47,654 bases of DNA, from positions 1 through 47,654 of the forward strand of contig JAIBAX010000033.1 in assembly GCA_019694955.1 (NCBI GenBank), written 5' to 3'. The position numbers and the translations under genes were made by a program. Shown piece after piece: positions 7,262-16,368 of the stretch; the stretch's first letter is position 1; each line of letters begins with the position of its first letter. The stretch is from Chitinophagales bacterium. GTDB taxonomy: Bacteria; Bacteroidota; Bacteroidia; Chitinophagales; JADIYW01. The notes under the pieces were generated by a model, which saw only the letters and a program-made list of their open reading frames with translations, was not told where the DNA came from and did no database searches.

Positions 7262-8716
7262 ATGAACATTTTATTGATCAATCCTCCACATTTGGCTATT
7301 GGTAGCAGAATGCCTGATGAGCATTTACCACCACTGGGATTACTCAGCATCGGTGGTCCATTACTCGATGCACATCATCAAGTACAACTCCTTGATGCAG
7401 ACTTTAAACCCCTAACATTTAAAGAAATTGTTTCAAAGGTAGGATTCTTTCAGCCTGATTGTGTGATGTTGGGGCATTCGGGTTCTACTTCTGCACAACC
7501 TATTATTGAGAAAATCACTAAACTGCTTAAAGAGACCTTTCCGAAGATTGTCATTATCATTGGTGGCGTATTTCCCACCTATCACTGGGAGGGGATTTTA
7601 GAAGATGCACCCCAGATCGACTATATCGTTTGTGGAGAGGGGGAAAAAGTAGTTTTAAATCTGATAAATGCACTAGAAAATGACCTATCACTTGAAAATA
7701 TCCGTGGCATTGCATACAGAAAAGACGGAATAGCAATAAAGAATACTCCAGAACAAAATATTATAAACCTTGACGAATATAGGATTGGATGGGAATTAAT
7801 GGGCGAATATCATTACACATACTGGGGCAAAAAGAAAGCCGTTGTTATTCAATTTTCCAGAGGATGTCCATATCCTTGCAGTTATTGCGGACAGAGTTTA
7901 TTTTGGGTAAAATGGAGGCATCGCAACCCTCAAAAACTTGCCGATGAAATGGAAATGTTGCACAAAAATTATGGTATAGAGGTTTTTAATTTTGCAGATG
8001 AGAATCCATCAACAAATAAAAAGGCTTGGCGCGAATTTCTAGAGGCTTTGATTGCAAAAAAATTAAAACTCATTTTAGTAGGCTCAATACGTGCTGACAA
8101 TATTGTAAGAGATGCCAGCTTTTTGCACCTATATAAGCAGGCTGGATTTGAAAGGTTCTTACTTGGAATTGAAAATTATGACGAAGTAGTTTTAGAACGC
8201 ATCAAAAAGGCAGGAACAGTTACCAAAGACAAAGAAGCCATACAATTGTTACGAAAGCATGGGATTCTATCCATGGCAACGTATGTCGTTGGTTTTGGAG
8301 AAGAAACGATAAAGGATTTTTATCGCAGTCTAAGACAATTACTTTCTTATGACCCTGATCAGGTACAACTCTTATATGCAACACCGCATAGATGGACACC
8401 CTATTTTGAAGAAATAAAGGACAAAAAAATCATACAGTACGACCAAAGAAGATGGGATTATAAACATCAAGTTCTAGCAACCCAGCACTTAAAACCTTGG
8501 ATGGTCATTATCCTCGTAAAACTAATTGAACTCACACTCCAAGCAAGACCCAAAGCACTATACAGGTTATTTTTTCATAAAGAACCCAGACTTCGGGATG
8601 CTATGCGGTGGTATACCCGCATTGGAAGGAAAGTATGGTTTTTTGAATTGTTCCAGTTCTTCTTCTGTGAAAAAAGACAAAAAAATGGTGCTGCTGTCAA
8701 GGATTTTTGGCAGTAA
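7262..8716 (+). CDS. BchE-like cobalamin-dependent radical SAM enzyme
   Basis: A 484-residue protein with an N-terminal B12-binding domain (residues ~1-140, starting MNILLINPP). A radical SAM domain follows, with the [4Fe-4S] ligands C202-x3-C206-x2-C209 in RGCPYPCSYCGQ. The C-terminal part (WDYKHQVLATQHL, then RDAMRWYTRIGRKVWFFE) closely resembles the oxygen-independent Mg-protoporphyrin monomethyl ester cyclase BchE, including the FWxKWRHR stretch after the cluster. No other bacteriochlorophyll gene is in the window, so the substrate is probably not Mg-protoporphyrin. It is divergent from the sigma operon. Family membership is strong; substrate unknown. Confidence 0.88.
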   Translation: MNILLINPPHLAIGSRMPDEHLPPLGLLSIGGPLLDAHHQVQLLDADFKPLTFKEIVSKVGFFQPDCVMLGHSGSTSAQPIIEKITKLLKETFPKIVIIIGGVFPTYHWEGILEDAPQIDYIVCGEGEKVVLNLINALENDLSLENIRGIAYRKDGIAIKNTPEQNIINLDEYRIGWELMGEYHYTYWGKKKAVVIQFSRGCPYPCSYCGQSLFWVKWRHRNPQKLADEMEMLHKNYGIEVFNFADENPSTNKKAWREFLEALIAKKLKLILVGSIRADNIVRDASFLHLYKQAGFERFLLGIENYDEVVLERIKKAGTVTKDKEAIQLLRKHGILSMATYVVGFGEETIKDFYRSLRQLLSYDPDQVQLLYATPHRWTPYFEEIKDKKIIQYDQRRWDYKHQVLATQHLKPWMVIILVKLIELTLQARPKALYRLFFHKEPRLRDAMRWYTRIGRKVWFFELFQFFFCEKRQKNGAAVKDFWQ

Positions 8717-8808
8717 CTTATAAATATAATTATCTTTATTTGTCATAGCAAATTTTGTTGGTAGAGGAGATGATTTATTGATTGAGTAAGGTCGTTAAAA
8801 AAATAAAT

Positions 8809-9228
8809 ATGGGAAAGGTAAACATACAACATCCATGTCCAATGCTAATAATGAGGATGAAAAAAGATGGTGATAATATGTATTGTCATTCATGTAAGAA
8901 GGAAGTGGTAGATTGGCGTAACAAGGAAATATCCGACAAAATTTCTCAGAGCGAGGAACATTGTGGGATATTTTATAAGAGCCAAATCAATTTAACTACT
9001 TCGAAATCTAATTATTATAAATTTGCCTTTTTTGTTCTTGTACTACTTTCTTTTTTTGGTTTTAATGTTCAACCATTGAATGCACATAGTTCTCAATTAA
9101 CAGATAAAATCAATGGGGTTATACAACCGTCTGAAACATTTGACAGAGGAAAGAAAAAAGAAAAAGAAGAAAAGATTAAACATAGAAAAAGAAAGAAAGA
9201 TCAAATCATTGTTGGCAGATATTTTTAG
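8809..9228 (+). CDS. Small zinc-ribbon membrane protein upstream of bla
   Basis: A 139-residue protein. The N-terminal ~50 residues hold a cysteine-rich module: HPCP, then YCHSCKKEVVDW and EEHCG. This resembles the CxxC-x-KxVxDF zinc-ribbon-like segment found at the N-terminus of several Bacteroidota membrane proteins. One membrane helix follows (about residues 65-85), and a strongly basic lysine/arginine-rich tail ends the protein. I chose the ATG at 8809; a TTG at 8782 in the same frame follows a GAGGAGA stretch and is possible. It ends 4 nt before the beta-lactamase ATG, so the two are probably cotranscribed. Function unknown. Confidence 0.6.
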   Translation: MGKVNIQHPCPMLIMRMKKDGDNMYCHSCKKEVVDWRNKEISDKISQSEEHCGIFYKSQINLTTSKSNYYKFAFFVLVLLSFFGFNVQPLNAHSSQLTDKINGVIQPSETFDRGKKKEKEEKIKHRKRKKDQIIVGRYF

Positions 9229-9232
9229 ACTT

Positions 9233-10126
9233 ATGCATTTTAAAAGAATTTTCATCTTCTTACCGTTTATCCTTTCAAGTAGTTTATTGTTAGCACAAAG
9301 AAACCTGCGTTCTAATATTTTTACATACATAAGTACAAAAAATGCAGAAATAGGTGTTGCCTTTTATAATTTGCAAACAGGAGATACGCTAACCATTTCC
9401 AACGATAAGCACTACCCCATGCAAAGTGTTTATAAGTTTCCTCTTGCACTGGCCGTTTTACACCAGGTGGATCTTGGAAAACTGTCATTAGACCAAAAAA
9501 TATTTGTATCAAAAGCAGATTTATTGGAAGATACTTGGAGTCCCTTGAGAGAAAAATACCCACAAGGAAATATTGAAATCCCCTTGAGTGAACTGATTGA
9601 TTTTACCGTTGCGCAGAGTGATAATAATGGCTGTGATATTCTTTTTCGGTTGGTAGGTGGTACTAAAAAAGTACATAAGTACATCAGCAAACTTGGATTA
9701 AAGAATACAGCTATTAAAGCTACTGAGCAGGAAATGCATGCCGAGTGGAAAGTACAATTCACCAATTACTCGACACCTTATGACGTAGTCTGCTTATTGG
9801 AGAAGTTTCACCAGAAACATATTCTTTCAGACAGCTCATATGCTTTTCTGTGGAAAGTCATGAAAAATACTGTAACCGGACCTAAAAGGCTAAAAGGTTT
9901 ACTACCGGAAGGAACAATTGTAGTCCACAAAACAGGCACTTCCGGCACAAGTGAACAGGGCATAACAACTGCCATCAATGATGTAGGAATTATACAATTG
10001 CCGAATGGGGAATACTTTGCATTAACCGTCTTTGTTTGTAATTCAAAAGAAAGTCTTGCAGAAAATGAACGCATCATTGCTGAAATCACAAAAATATTTT
10101 GGGATGAATTAGTCAAATTGCACTAA
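9233..10126 (+). CDS. Class A beta-lactamase (subclass A2-like)
   Basis: A 297-residue secreted serine beta-lactamase with a signal peptide of about 21 residues ending at LLAQ. All catalytic boxes are present: S65-V-Y-K68 (nucleophile and general base), S129-D-N131, the omega-loop segment TEQEMHAEW in place of ExxLN, and K233-T-G. The ExxM-type omega loop resembles the PER/CfxA-type enzymes of Bacteroidota. The ATG at 9233 is the true start; the frame upstream overlaps the preceding gene and is lysine-rich junk. It lies 4 nt after the zinc-ribbon membrane protein. It probably confers chromosomal beta-lactam resistance; the spectrum cannot be inferred. Confidence 0.95.
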   Translation: MHFKRIFIFLPFILSSSLLLAQRNLRSNIFTYISTKNAEIGVAFYNLQTGDTLTISNDKHYPMQSVYKFPLALAVLHQVDLGKLSLDQKIFVSKADLLEDTWSPLREKYPQGNIEIPLSELIDFTVAQSDNNGCDILFRLVGGTKKVHKYISKLGLKNTAIKATEQEMHAEWKVQFTNYSTPYDVVCLLEKFHQKHILSDSSYAFLWKVMKNTVTGPKRLKGLLPEGTIVVHKTGTSGTSEQGITTAINDVGIIQLPNGEYFALTVFVCNSKESLAENERIIAEITKIFWDELVKLH

Positions 10127-10154
10127 TTGTAATTATTGCATGCACAATTGATAT

Positions 10155-10751
10155 TTAATCTACAGATGCCTTCCAGTTTCTTTTCTCTATTTTCCTAAAA
10201 TTCGTCTCTTGATGAATTTTAACAAGATATTTTAATAAAGCTAGTAACTCTCTGTCATCGCTGTCTCCAATAAATTCTTTTATATAAATAGCATTTCCAT
10301 AGGCATTGGCCACCTTTTCTGGAGAGTCATCCACTATCAAAACATGTTCTAATTGAAAACCCATTCTTTTAATCTTCTTTAATTGCTTTGTATAAAAATG
10401 GTGACTAAAACTATCATGAAAATAGTACCTGTCATCTTCATCAATTTCACTTATTCGTTTCGGCGTGCAGCGGCTTCTACCCCAAACAAATTGAAGGTTC
10501 ACCTCGCTTGGAAAAATCTTCTGAACAATTTCATGTACATAATCATCACTCGCAGATGACCAGATAGCTAAATGATAAAAAATATTAACCTCTTTTAGAA
10601 AAGTATTCAAATACGGACGCTTATAAACATAATAATCAAAAATGCAAAAATCATAGTCCTCACGATTTTTTAAGGTAGTCGCATGTATCAATGTTTCATC
10701 CAAGTCCAAAATTAAGAGGCGCTTATTGACATTCTCTTTCGCATGTATCAT
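10155..10751 (-). CDS. HAD-superfamily FCP1/SCP-like phosphatase
   Basis: A 198-residue protein of the NLI-interacting-factor/FCP1 (CTD-phosphatase-like) branch of the HAD family. The catalytic motif D16-L-D18-E-T20 is present, then a KRPYLNTFL segment, the second motif IWSSASDDYV, and the third motif VLIVDDSPEK near residue 130. Such enzymes remove phosphate from protein serines in eukaryotes; bacterial substrates are unknown. The ATG overlaps the stop of the secreted beta-helix gene by 4 nt (ATGA), so the two are translationally coupled although one product is secreted and this one is cytoplasmic. Confidence 0.85.
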   Translation of the reverse strand: MIHAKENVNKRLLILDLDETLIHATTLKNREDYDFCIFDYYVYKRPYLNTFLKEVNIFYHLAIWSSASDDYVHEIVQKIFPSEVNLQFVWGRSRCTPKRISEIDEDDRYYFHDSFSHHFYTKQLKKIKRMGFQLEHVLIVDDSPEKVANAYGNAIYIKEFIGDSDDRELLALLKYLVKIHQETNFRKIEKRNWKASVD

Positions 10752-12463
10752 TCAACAATAAGTTTTTGCACAAAAACCATCCCTTTTTCATCCACCAGCT
10801 GAACAAAATAGATGCCTGATGATAGCGGTAAGAATAATTCTTTCCCTGTGGGAACAATGGAAAATTCTTTTCTGCCCATGGCATTAAATACCGTTATAGC
10901 ATCAATATTTGCAGGAGAGCGTAAATAAAAAACGCCCCTTCCCGGATTTGGATAAATAAATGATGTCCTAGAATGCTCATTTTCTATTACGGCACTAATT
11001 GCACTGCAATCAATATATCTTCCTTCATCAAATCTTTTCTTTGCCGGAATGGTAAAGGTATTCAGGCTATTGGGAATACCTATCGGTGGGAAATCCGGTA
11101 AAAAAGAAGGTTGCACAAAATAAAAATAACTCGTATCCGGCAATATAGATGTGCCATTGGGCTTAACCGTTCCTTTGATATTATTGCCGTAGGCGAATTG
11201 CCCGGAAGTAAGCAAATAATTGCCCAATCCAAATCCGGTATTGGTTACCTCGTTGCCAATAAACCGATTTCCCGTTCCGGAACCATTGTTCATGACAATG
11301 CCGAACAATTCTGCTCTATTGCGAAAAAAGGTATTGTCGGGACCGTTCATGCCGTGCGAATTGTCAACGACGATATTCTGGCATATATTGCCTTCTATCA
11401 GGTTGGAGAAAGGATAATTGCCATGCAAAACGATATCTCCGGCGGCATTTGCAGGAAACAAATCCCAGATAGGCTCGCGGCTATAATTATATGCAACTAC
11501 ATTGCCATTGGCGGAAGCCTGAAATAAAATAGCATGACGGAGATGTCTGAAGATATTATTGACTACTACATTATGTCCTGAGCCAAACTGTAGTGCCACT
11601 CCATAACCATCTCCTCCACCATCATATTTAAAGGCATCGTGGAAATACGACTTTTCAATGGTAATATTTTTGGAATAATCCATATTAATATGAGCAAAGT
11701 TTCCCATAGACGATTCTAAGCAGGTAACAAGGCAATTTTGAGCGTATATGAAGTTAATATTTGAAGTATGTTCAATAGTAGAATCTAGTCTTATGATGTG
11801 GAGATTTTCTATTGTAACATTTTCTACCGGGCGAATCCTAAAGATGCGTGGATGCAAAGAAATATCCATATTTATTCTCATAGGAACATCTAATGTTAGT
11901 TGATTGCCATTTTTGTGAAGGATGGTTGCCATTTGCCCCAAGGACTCCACCGCCCAGTCAGAAGTGATATTGCCGGATGTGTCCATTTTTACAAAGATTA
12001 GATCGCCTTCCATGAAGGTGGAGACGTTTGGCAAAGTGAGAACGGTATCTCCTTTTTGTAATGATTCGGACAAATCGAACGTCGTACTTTCCCTTTTCCC
12101 ACCAATATAAATAGCATCTGTTTCGTTATTGTCAAAATATAATTTTGTTTTACCAGCGCCAACACCTTGCATAGAAACGTTTGAAGGAATGATTAGTGCG
12201 GAACGAAACAGGTAATTCCCTTGTGGAAGATGAATGGTGAGATGTCCTAATTTATCCCAATCTGCTAAAGCAGCTTGAAATGCAATGGTATTGTCTATTG
12301 TAGAGTCTCCTGCACCGCCAAAATCTAATATAGAGACCTCTACAACAGATTCTTTAAATTCTTTATAGCCAGCTTTCTGCCAGTCTTGAATCAAAGTGTC
12401 AGAAATCACCTGAGCCTGAGCGAATTGTATGCTACAATAAAGAAGAATGAAGAGTCTTTTCAT
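10748..12463 (-). CDS. Secreted right-handed beta-helix protein with type IX sorting domain
   Basis: A 571-residue secreted protein. A signal peptide (MKRLFILLYCSIQFAQAQ) is followed by a pectate-lyase-3-type start (LDFGGAGDSTIDNTIAFQAAL, near residue 47). Many beta-helix coils follow (VTIENLHI, NIFRHLRHAILFQAS, NVVAYNYSRE, NTFFRNRAEL). The last ~75 residues are a type IX secretion sorting domain (YPNPGRGVF near the start of it, SSGIYFVQL near the end). It probably acts on, or binds, polysaccharide at the cell surface or outside. I chose the ATG at 12463 because it directly opens the signal peptide. No catalytic residues are certain enough to name a substrate. Confidence 0.85.
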   Translation of the reverse strand: MKRLFILLYCSIQFAQAQVISDTLIQDWQKAGYKEFKESVVEVSILDFGGAGDSTIDNTIAFQAALADWDKLGHLTIHLPQGNYLFRSALIIPSNVSMQGVGAGKTKLYFDNNETDAIYIGGKRESTTFDLSESLQKGDTVLTLPNVSTFMEGDLIFVKMDTSGNITSDWAVESLGQMATILHKNGNQLTLDVPMRINMDISLHPRIFRIRPVENVTIENLHIIRLDSTIEHTSNINFIYAQNCLVTCLESSMGNFAHINMDYSKNITIEKSYFHDAFKYDGGGDGYGVALQFGSGHNVVVNNIFRHLRHAILFQASANGNVVAYNYSREPIWDLFPANAAGDIVLHGNYPFSNLIEGNICQNIVVDNSHGMNGPDNTFFRNRAELFGIVMNNGSGTGNRFIGNEVTNTGFGLGNYLLTSGQFAYGNNIKGTVKPNGTSILPDTSYFYFVQPSFLPDFPPIGIPNSLNTFTIPAKKRFDEGRYIDCSAISAVIENEHSRTSFIYPNPGRGVFYLRSPANIDAITVFNAMGRKEFSIVPTGKELFLPLSSGIYFVQLVDEKGMVFVQKLIVE

Positions 12464-12496
12464 CAGCTTGTATTTATACACAAGATAGATTTTTTT

Positions 12497-12526
12497 TTTG
12501 ATTTTAAAATGTTTCCCCTACTTTTG
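12497..12526 (+). promoter_or_regulatory. Promoter of the nhaA operon (TTTG-N18-TAnnTTTG)
   Basis: TTTG at 12497-12500 and TACTTTTG at 12519-12526 are separated by 18 bp, matching the Bacteroidota housekeeping promoter. The -7 box ends 26 nt before the nhaA ATG. Confidence 0.65.
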
Positions 12527-12552
12527 GAAGCATTCACCATAACAACTGTACT

Positions 12553-13716
12553 ATGTCAAAGAAAAGATCTACTATTTTCAACTTCAGACCAACAAAACTT
12601 TTTACTGAATTTTTTGAAAGTGAAAAAGCGAGTGGCATTATTCTTATGTTTTGTACAATTATATCTTTGCTTTTGGTAAATTCACCTATTGGCCATGACT
12701 ATCTTTCATTTTTCCATTTGCAAATTGGTCCATATCCTCTTGAATTTTGGATCAATGACGGGTTAATGGCGATATTTTTCCTTTTAGTTGGGTTAGAATT
12801 AGAAAGGGAGATTTATATTGGAGAATTATCCAATTTAAAAAAGGCGCTTCTTCCTATTTTTGCGGCACTTGGAGGGATGCTCATTCCCGCATGTATATAT
12901 TTGGGTATAAATTTTGGCCTCCCAACAAGCTCCGGTTCGGGAATACCTATGGCTACTGACATAGCTTTTGCGCTGGGCATTTTGTCATTATTAGGAAAAA
13001 GAGTGCCGACATCTTTAAAGGTATTCCTTACGGCACTGGCAGTTATAGATGACTTAGGTGCTATTATCGTTATTGCCTTTTTTTATACAAAAAACCTCAT
13101 TGTGAGCAATCTCCTTATTTCTTTAGGCATTTTTGGAGGCTTACTACTCTTAAATAGATTGAAAGTAAAAATATTGTCGATATATTTAATTGCTGGTGTC
13201 TTTATGTGGTATTTCATGCTTAAATCGGGTGTACATGCTACCATTACTGGCGTGCTGCTTGCCTTTGCCATACCTTTTCATGATGGTGGGAAAGATTCGA
13301 TTTCTTACAAATTACAACATTTCCTTCATAAACCGGTCGCATTTTTCATATTACCTTTATTTGCATTAGCAAATACGGCTATCTTAATTAAAGGAAACCT
13401 CAGTAGTTTTATTTTTGAGCCTTACGCACTTGGTATATTCTTTGGTTTATTTCTGGGAAAACCCATCGGTATCAGTTTATTTAGTTATCTTGTCATCAAA
13501 CTCAAGATTTGCGTTTTACCGGAGGGTATAAAGTTCAATTCTATCATAGGTCTTGGATTCTTAGGTGGTATCGGATTTACTATGTCAATATTTATCACCT
13601 TACTGGCTTTTAATGACATCACTATTATTAATGATGCAAAGCTTATGATATTGATTGCCTCTCTTTGCGCCAGTATCTTTGGATATTTCTTTCTTAAAGT
13701 GGTGCTGAAGGAATAA
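12553..13716 (+). CDS. nhaA: Na+/H+ antiporter NhaA
   Basis: A 387-residue inner-membrane antiporter that exports sodium in exchange for protons. About twelve hydrophobic helices are visible. The ion-binding aspartates D166 and D167 sit in AVIDDLGAI, after the family stretch GIPMATDIAFALGILSLLG. The C-terminal GLGFLGGIGFTMSIFITLLAF is also typical of NhaA. It is the first gene of a likely operon with a dapB-like gene (25 nt gap) and a second antiporter, and has a good promoter of its own. Confidence 0.95.
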   Translation: MSKKRSTIFNFRPTKLFTEFFESEKASGIILMFCTIISLLLVNSPIGHDYLSFFHLQIGPYPLEFWINDGLMAIFFLLVGLELEREIYIGELSNLKKALLPIFAALGGMLIPACIYLGINFGLPTSSGSGIPMATDIAFALGILSLLGKRVPTSLKVFLTALAVIDDLGAIIVIAFFYTKNLIVSNLLISLGIFGGLLLLNRLKVKILSIYLIAGVFMWYFMLKSGVHATITGVLLAFAIPFHDGGKDSISYKLQHFLHKPVAFFILPLFALANTAILIKGNLSSFIFEPYALGIFFGLFLGKPIGISLFSYLVIKLKICVLPEGIKFNSIIGLGFLGGIGFTMSIFITLLAFNDITIINDAKLMILIASLCASIFGYFFLKVVLKE

Positions 13717-13741
13717 TTATTATTAAAGTAAATTTATTTTT

Positions 13742-14488
13742 ATGAAGATTGGATTAGTAGGATTTGGGAAAACAGGAAAAGCGGTTGCATCCACAATAAT
13801 AAATCATCCAAAATTCTCATTAGAATGGGTTTTGAAAAAAAGCAATACGCTAAATCATCGGTCAGCCACTGAATTTCTTGGCATCAATGCGGATGATAAA
13901 GCGATTATCTATTCTTCTTCTACCCCCGTTAGAGAAATCATCCTCAATAATCCAGTTGACGCTATTATAGACTTTTCCTCAACAGAAGGAATTTATGGAT
14001 ATGGTAAGATTGCACAAGAATTTGGGATTAAGATTATCTCAGCAATATCACATTATGGAGATAAGGAAAAGGCATACCTCAAAGAATTATCAGCCTTAAC
14101 AACAGTTTTTTGGTCGCCTAACATTACTTTAGGGGTGAATTATCTTCTTTTTGCTTCCCGTTTCCTAAAGAAAATTGCCCCTTGGGTGGACATAGAGGTT
14201 ATAGAAGAACATTTTAAAGACAAAGAAGGTGTTTCGGGCACTGCAATTAAAATTGCCGAAGCATTAGACATTGAAAAAGAGCGCATTAACTCTGTACGTG
14301 CAGGTGGCATAGTAGGAAAGCATGAGGTAATCTTTGGATTTCCCTATCAGACAGTAAGAATCATACATGAGTCTATTTCCCGAGAAGCCTTCGGAAATGG
14401 CGTTTTATTTGTTGCAGAAAATCTAACAGGCAAAAAAACGGGTCTGTATAATTTTGAAGATTTACTATTACCTTATTTTTCCTCTTAA
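13742..14488 (+). CDS. DapB-like 4-hydroxy-tetrahydrodipicolinate reductase, altered active-site loop
   Basis: A 248-residue NAD(P)-dependent reductase with the N-terminal Rossmann loop GLVGFGKTGKAVA. The C-terminal fold is of the DapB type (SGTAIKIAEAL, VRAGGIVGKHEVIFG, IIHESISREAFGNGVLFVAENL). DapB makes tetrahydrodipicolinate in lysine and diaminopimelate synthesis. The active-site segment is unusual: the normal HHxxKxDxPSGTA reads H157-F-K-D-K161-E-G-V-SGTA. The first histidine and the lysine are kept, the second histidine is phenylalanine, and the Asp/Pro part is shortened by one residue. It sits between two cation/proton antiporters. It may be the sole DapB, or a paralogue with another role. 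Confidence 0.85.
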   Translation: MKIGLVGFGKTGKAVASTIINHPKFSLEWVLKKSNTLNHRSATEFLGINADDKAIIYSSSTPVREIILNNPVDAIIDFSSTEGIYGYGKIAQEFGIKIISAISHYGDKEKAYLKELSALTTVFWSPNITLGVNYLLFASRFLKKIAPWVDIEVIEEHFKDKEGVSGTAIKIAEALDIEKERINSVRAGGIVGKHEVIFGFPYQTVRIIHESISREAFGNGVLFVAENLTGKKTGLYNFEDLLLPYFSS

Positions 14489-14498
14489 CACTTCATCT

Positions 14499-15671
14499 AT
14501 GACAATATCTATAATCATAACGCTTTGTTTGTTGCTATTGATATCATATGTTTTTGATTTAACATCATCTAAAACTAAAATACCGAGTGTAATCTTATTG
14601 TTATTATTAGGGTTTATTGCCAACCAAATTAGCATAACTTTCAATATTGCCATCCCTAATTTAGAACCCATGTTACCTGTAATTGGCACAATTGGATTAA
14701 TATTAATTGTCCTGGAAGGCTCTCTTGAATTAGAACTCAATGCTTCAAAATCGGTGGTCATAAAGAAGTCTTCAATTATGGCATCACTTCCATTGATTAT
14801 ACTTAGCCTCATCATATCGCTTATCATTCATCTTACACATAAATATTCATTCAAGATATGCCTCTCAAATGCCATACCTTTTGCCGTAATAAGCAGTGCT
14901 ATCGCCATTCCTAGCGCCAAGAACATAGATAATAAAAACAGGGAATTTATTACGTATGAAAGTAGCTTATCTGATATAATTGGTGTTATTTTTTTCTATT
15001 TCATTATCTTAAACAGCAGTATCAATACAAAGTCAATTTTGTATTTTTCCCTTGACCTTGTATTGATTTTTATTATTTCTTCTACAGCAACCTTAGTACT
15101 TTCTTATTTTATTACAAAAATCAAGCACCAAGTCAAGTTTATTCCTATCATTATTCTTGTGGTTCTTATTTATGCTGTTTCAAAATTATACCATCTGCCC
15201 GGATTAATATTCATTCTCTTTTTCGGTCTCTTTATCGGCAATATTGACCAATTAAGGCGTTTTAAACTTATTGACAAATTTCATCCTGAAGATTTTGGAA
15301 AAGAAGTCAACAAATTTCATGAACTTATTATAGAAGTGGCTTTTTTAATACGTTCTTTATTCTTTATATTATTCGGATTTCTTATCCAACCTCATGAAAT
15401 ACTTAACTTAGATACCTTGTTATGGTCGCTGATGATAACTACTTTGATATTCTCGATAAGATACATCTTTTTAAAAATACTTCACCTTCCTACCCAAATT
15501 TTACTGACTATAGCACCTCGTGGTTTAATAACTATTTTACTTTTCCTTAGCATTCCGGCATCACAATCTATTACATTTATTAATAAATCTTTGGTAATTC
15601 AGGTAATACTGATGACCTCTCTCGTGATGATGATTGGGTTTATAAGAAGTACAAATAAAATTGAAAAATAG
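14499..15671 (+). CDS. Cation/proton antiporter (CPA family membrane protein)
   Basis: A 390-residue, very hydrophobic protein with about twelve membrane helices and the sodium/hydrogen exchanger pattern: KIPSVILLLLLGFIAN near residue 26, ESSLSDIIGVIFFYF near 155 (a DxxG-type segment), and an APRGLITILLFLSIP helix near the C-terminus. It probably exchanges Na+ or K+ for H+. The ATG at 14499 is preferred because the longer frame overlaps dapB. The 10-nt gap to dapB implies an operon that brackets dapB with two antiporters. Confidence 0.85.
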   Translation: MTISIIITLCLLLLISYVFDLTSSKTKIPSVILLLLLGFIANQISITFNIAIPNLEPMLPVIGTIGLILIVLEGSLELELNASKSVVIKKSSIMASLPLIILSLIISLIIHLTHKYSFKICLSNAIPFAVISSAIAIPSAKNIDNKNREFITYESSLSDIIGVIFFYFIILNSSINTKSILYFSLDLVLIFIISSTATLVLSYFITKIKHQVKFIPIIILVVLIYAVSKLYHLPGLIFILFFGLFIGNIDQLRRFKLIDKFHPEDFGKEVNKFHELIIEVAFLIRSLFFILFGFLIQPHEILNLDTLLWSLMITTLIFSIRYIFLKILHLPTQILLTIAPRGLITILLFLSIPASQSITFINKSLVIQVILMTSLVMMIGFIRSTNKIEK

Positions 15672-15680
15672 GATTTTGCG

Positions 15681-16367
15681 TCAGATGCTGTTAGTTTTTC
15701 GCATAGCATAATCATAAATCAAATTTACCTGATCTTCTAAGGTAATATTGGAAGTGTCAATTTCAATAGCATCTGCAGCCTTTGTGAGTGGGCTATCTTC
15801 CCGAGTGGAGTCGATATGGTCTCTTTTCTTGAGGTTTTCTAAGATCTCTCTTTCTGATGCTTCCTTTCCTTTTTCCAGCAGTTCCTTTTTTCTTCTCACA
15901 GTACGGATATCATAATTTGCCGTCATAAAAAACTTAAGTTCTGCTTCGGGAAATACGACCGTGCCAATATCACGCCCATCCATAACGACCCCTTTATTCT
16001 TTCCCAACGCCTGCTGTTGTTGCACCATGACCTTTCTAACCTCAGAAATGGCACTCACCTCAGACACCCACTGCGAGACATGAAGCTGACGGATATCGTC
16101 TTCAACATCCTCTCCATTGAGGAAAGTATGCATCCGTTGCTCAGCATGATCGTATCTGAAATCGATGATAATTTTCGGAAGGGCTTCCACAACCTTTGCT
16201 ACATCATGAATATCCACACCATTTTCGAGCAGATAAAAGGTCACTGCACGATACATAGCACCTGAGTCAACATATAGATAACCTAATTTTTTTGCAACAC
16301 GCTTTGCCGTTGAAGATTTTCCAGTGGCGGAGTAACCATCTATGGCGATGTTAATTTTTGTATTCAT
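15681..16367 (-). CDS. cmk: Cytidylate kinase
   Basis: Phosphorylates CMP and dCMP with ATP, a pyrimidine salvage and supply step. The 228 residues have the P-loop IAIDGYSATGKSSTAK at 6-21, then the LGYLYVDSGAMYRAVT segment that contacts the nucleotide, MDGRDIGTVVFP near residue 130, and the lid region RRKKELLEKGKEASEREILENLKKRDHIDSTREDSPL. The length matches the short bacterial form. It starts 1 nt after the porQ stop and is cotranscribed with it, an arrangement found in other Bacteroidota. Confidence 0.96.
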   Translation of the reverse strand: MNTKINIAIDGYSATGKSSTAKRVAKKLGYLYVDSGAMYRAVTFYLLENGVDIHDVAKVVEALPKIIIDFRYDHAEQRMHTFLNGEDVEDDIRQLHVSQWVSEVSAISEVRKVMVQQQQALGKNKGVVMDGRDIGTVVFPEAELKFFMTANYDIRTVRRKKELLEKGKEASEREILENLKKRDHIDSTREDSPLTKAADAIEIDTSNITLEDQVNLIYDYAMRKTNSI

Positions 16368-16368
16368 A

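Noticed and set aside
11111..11527. 138-codon open frame opposite the beta-helix gene
   Set aside because: Shadow of the repetitive beta-helix coding sequence; no start context or homology seen.
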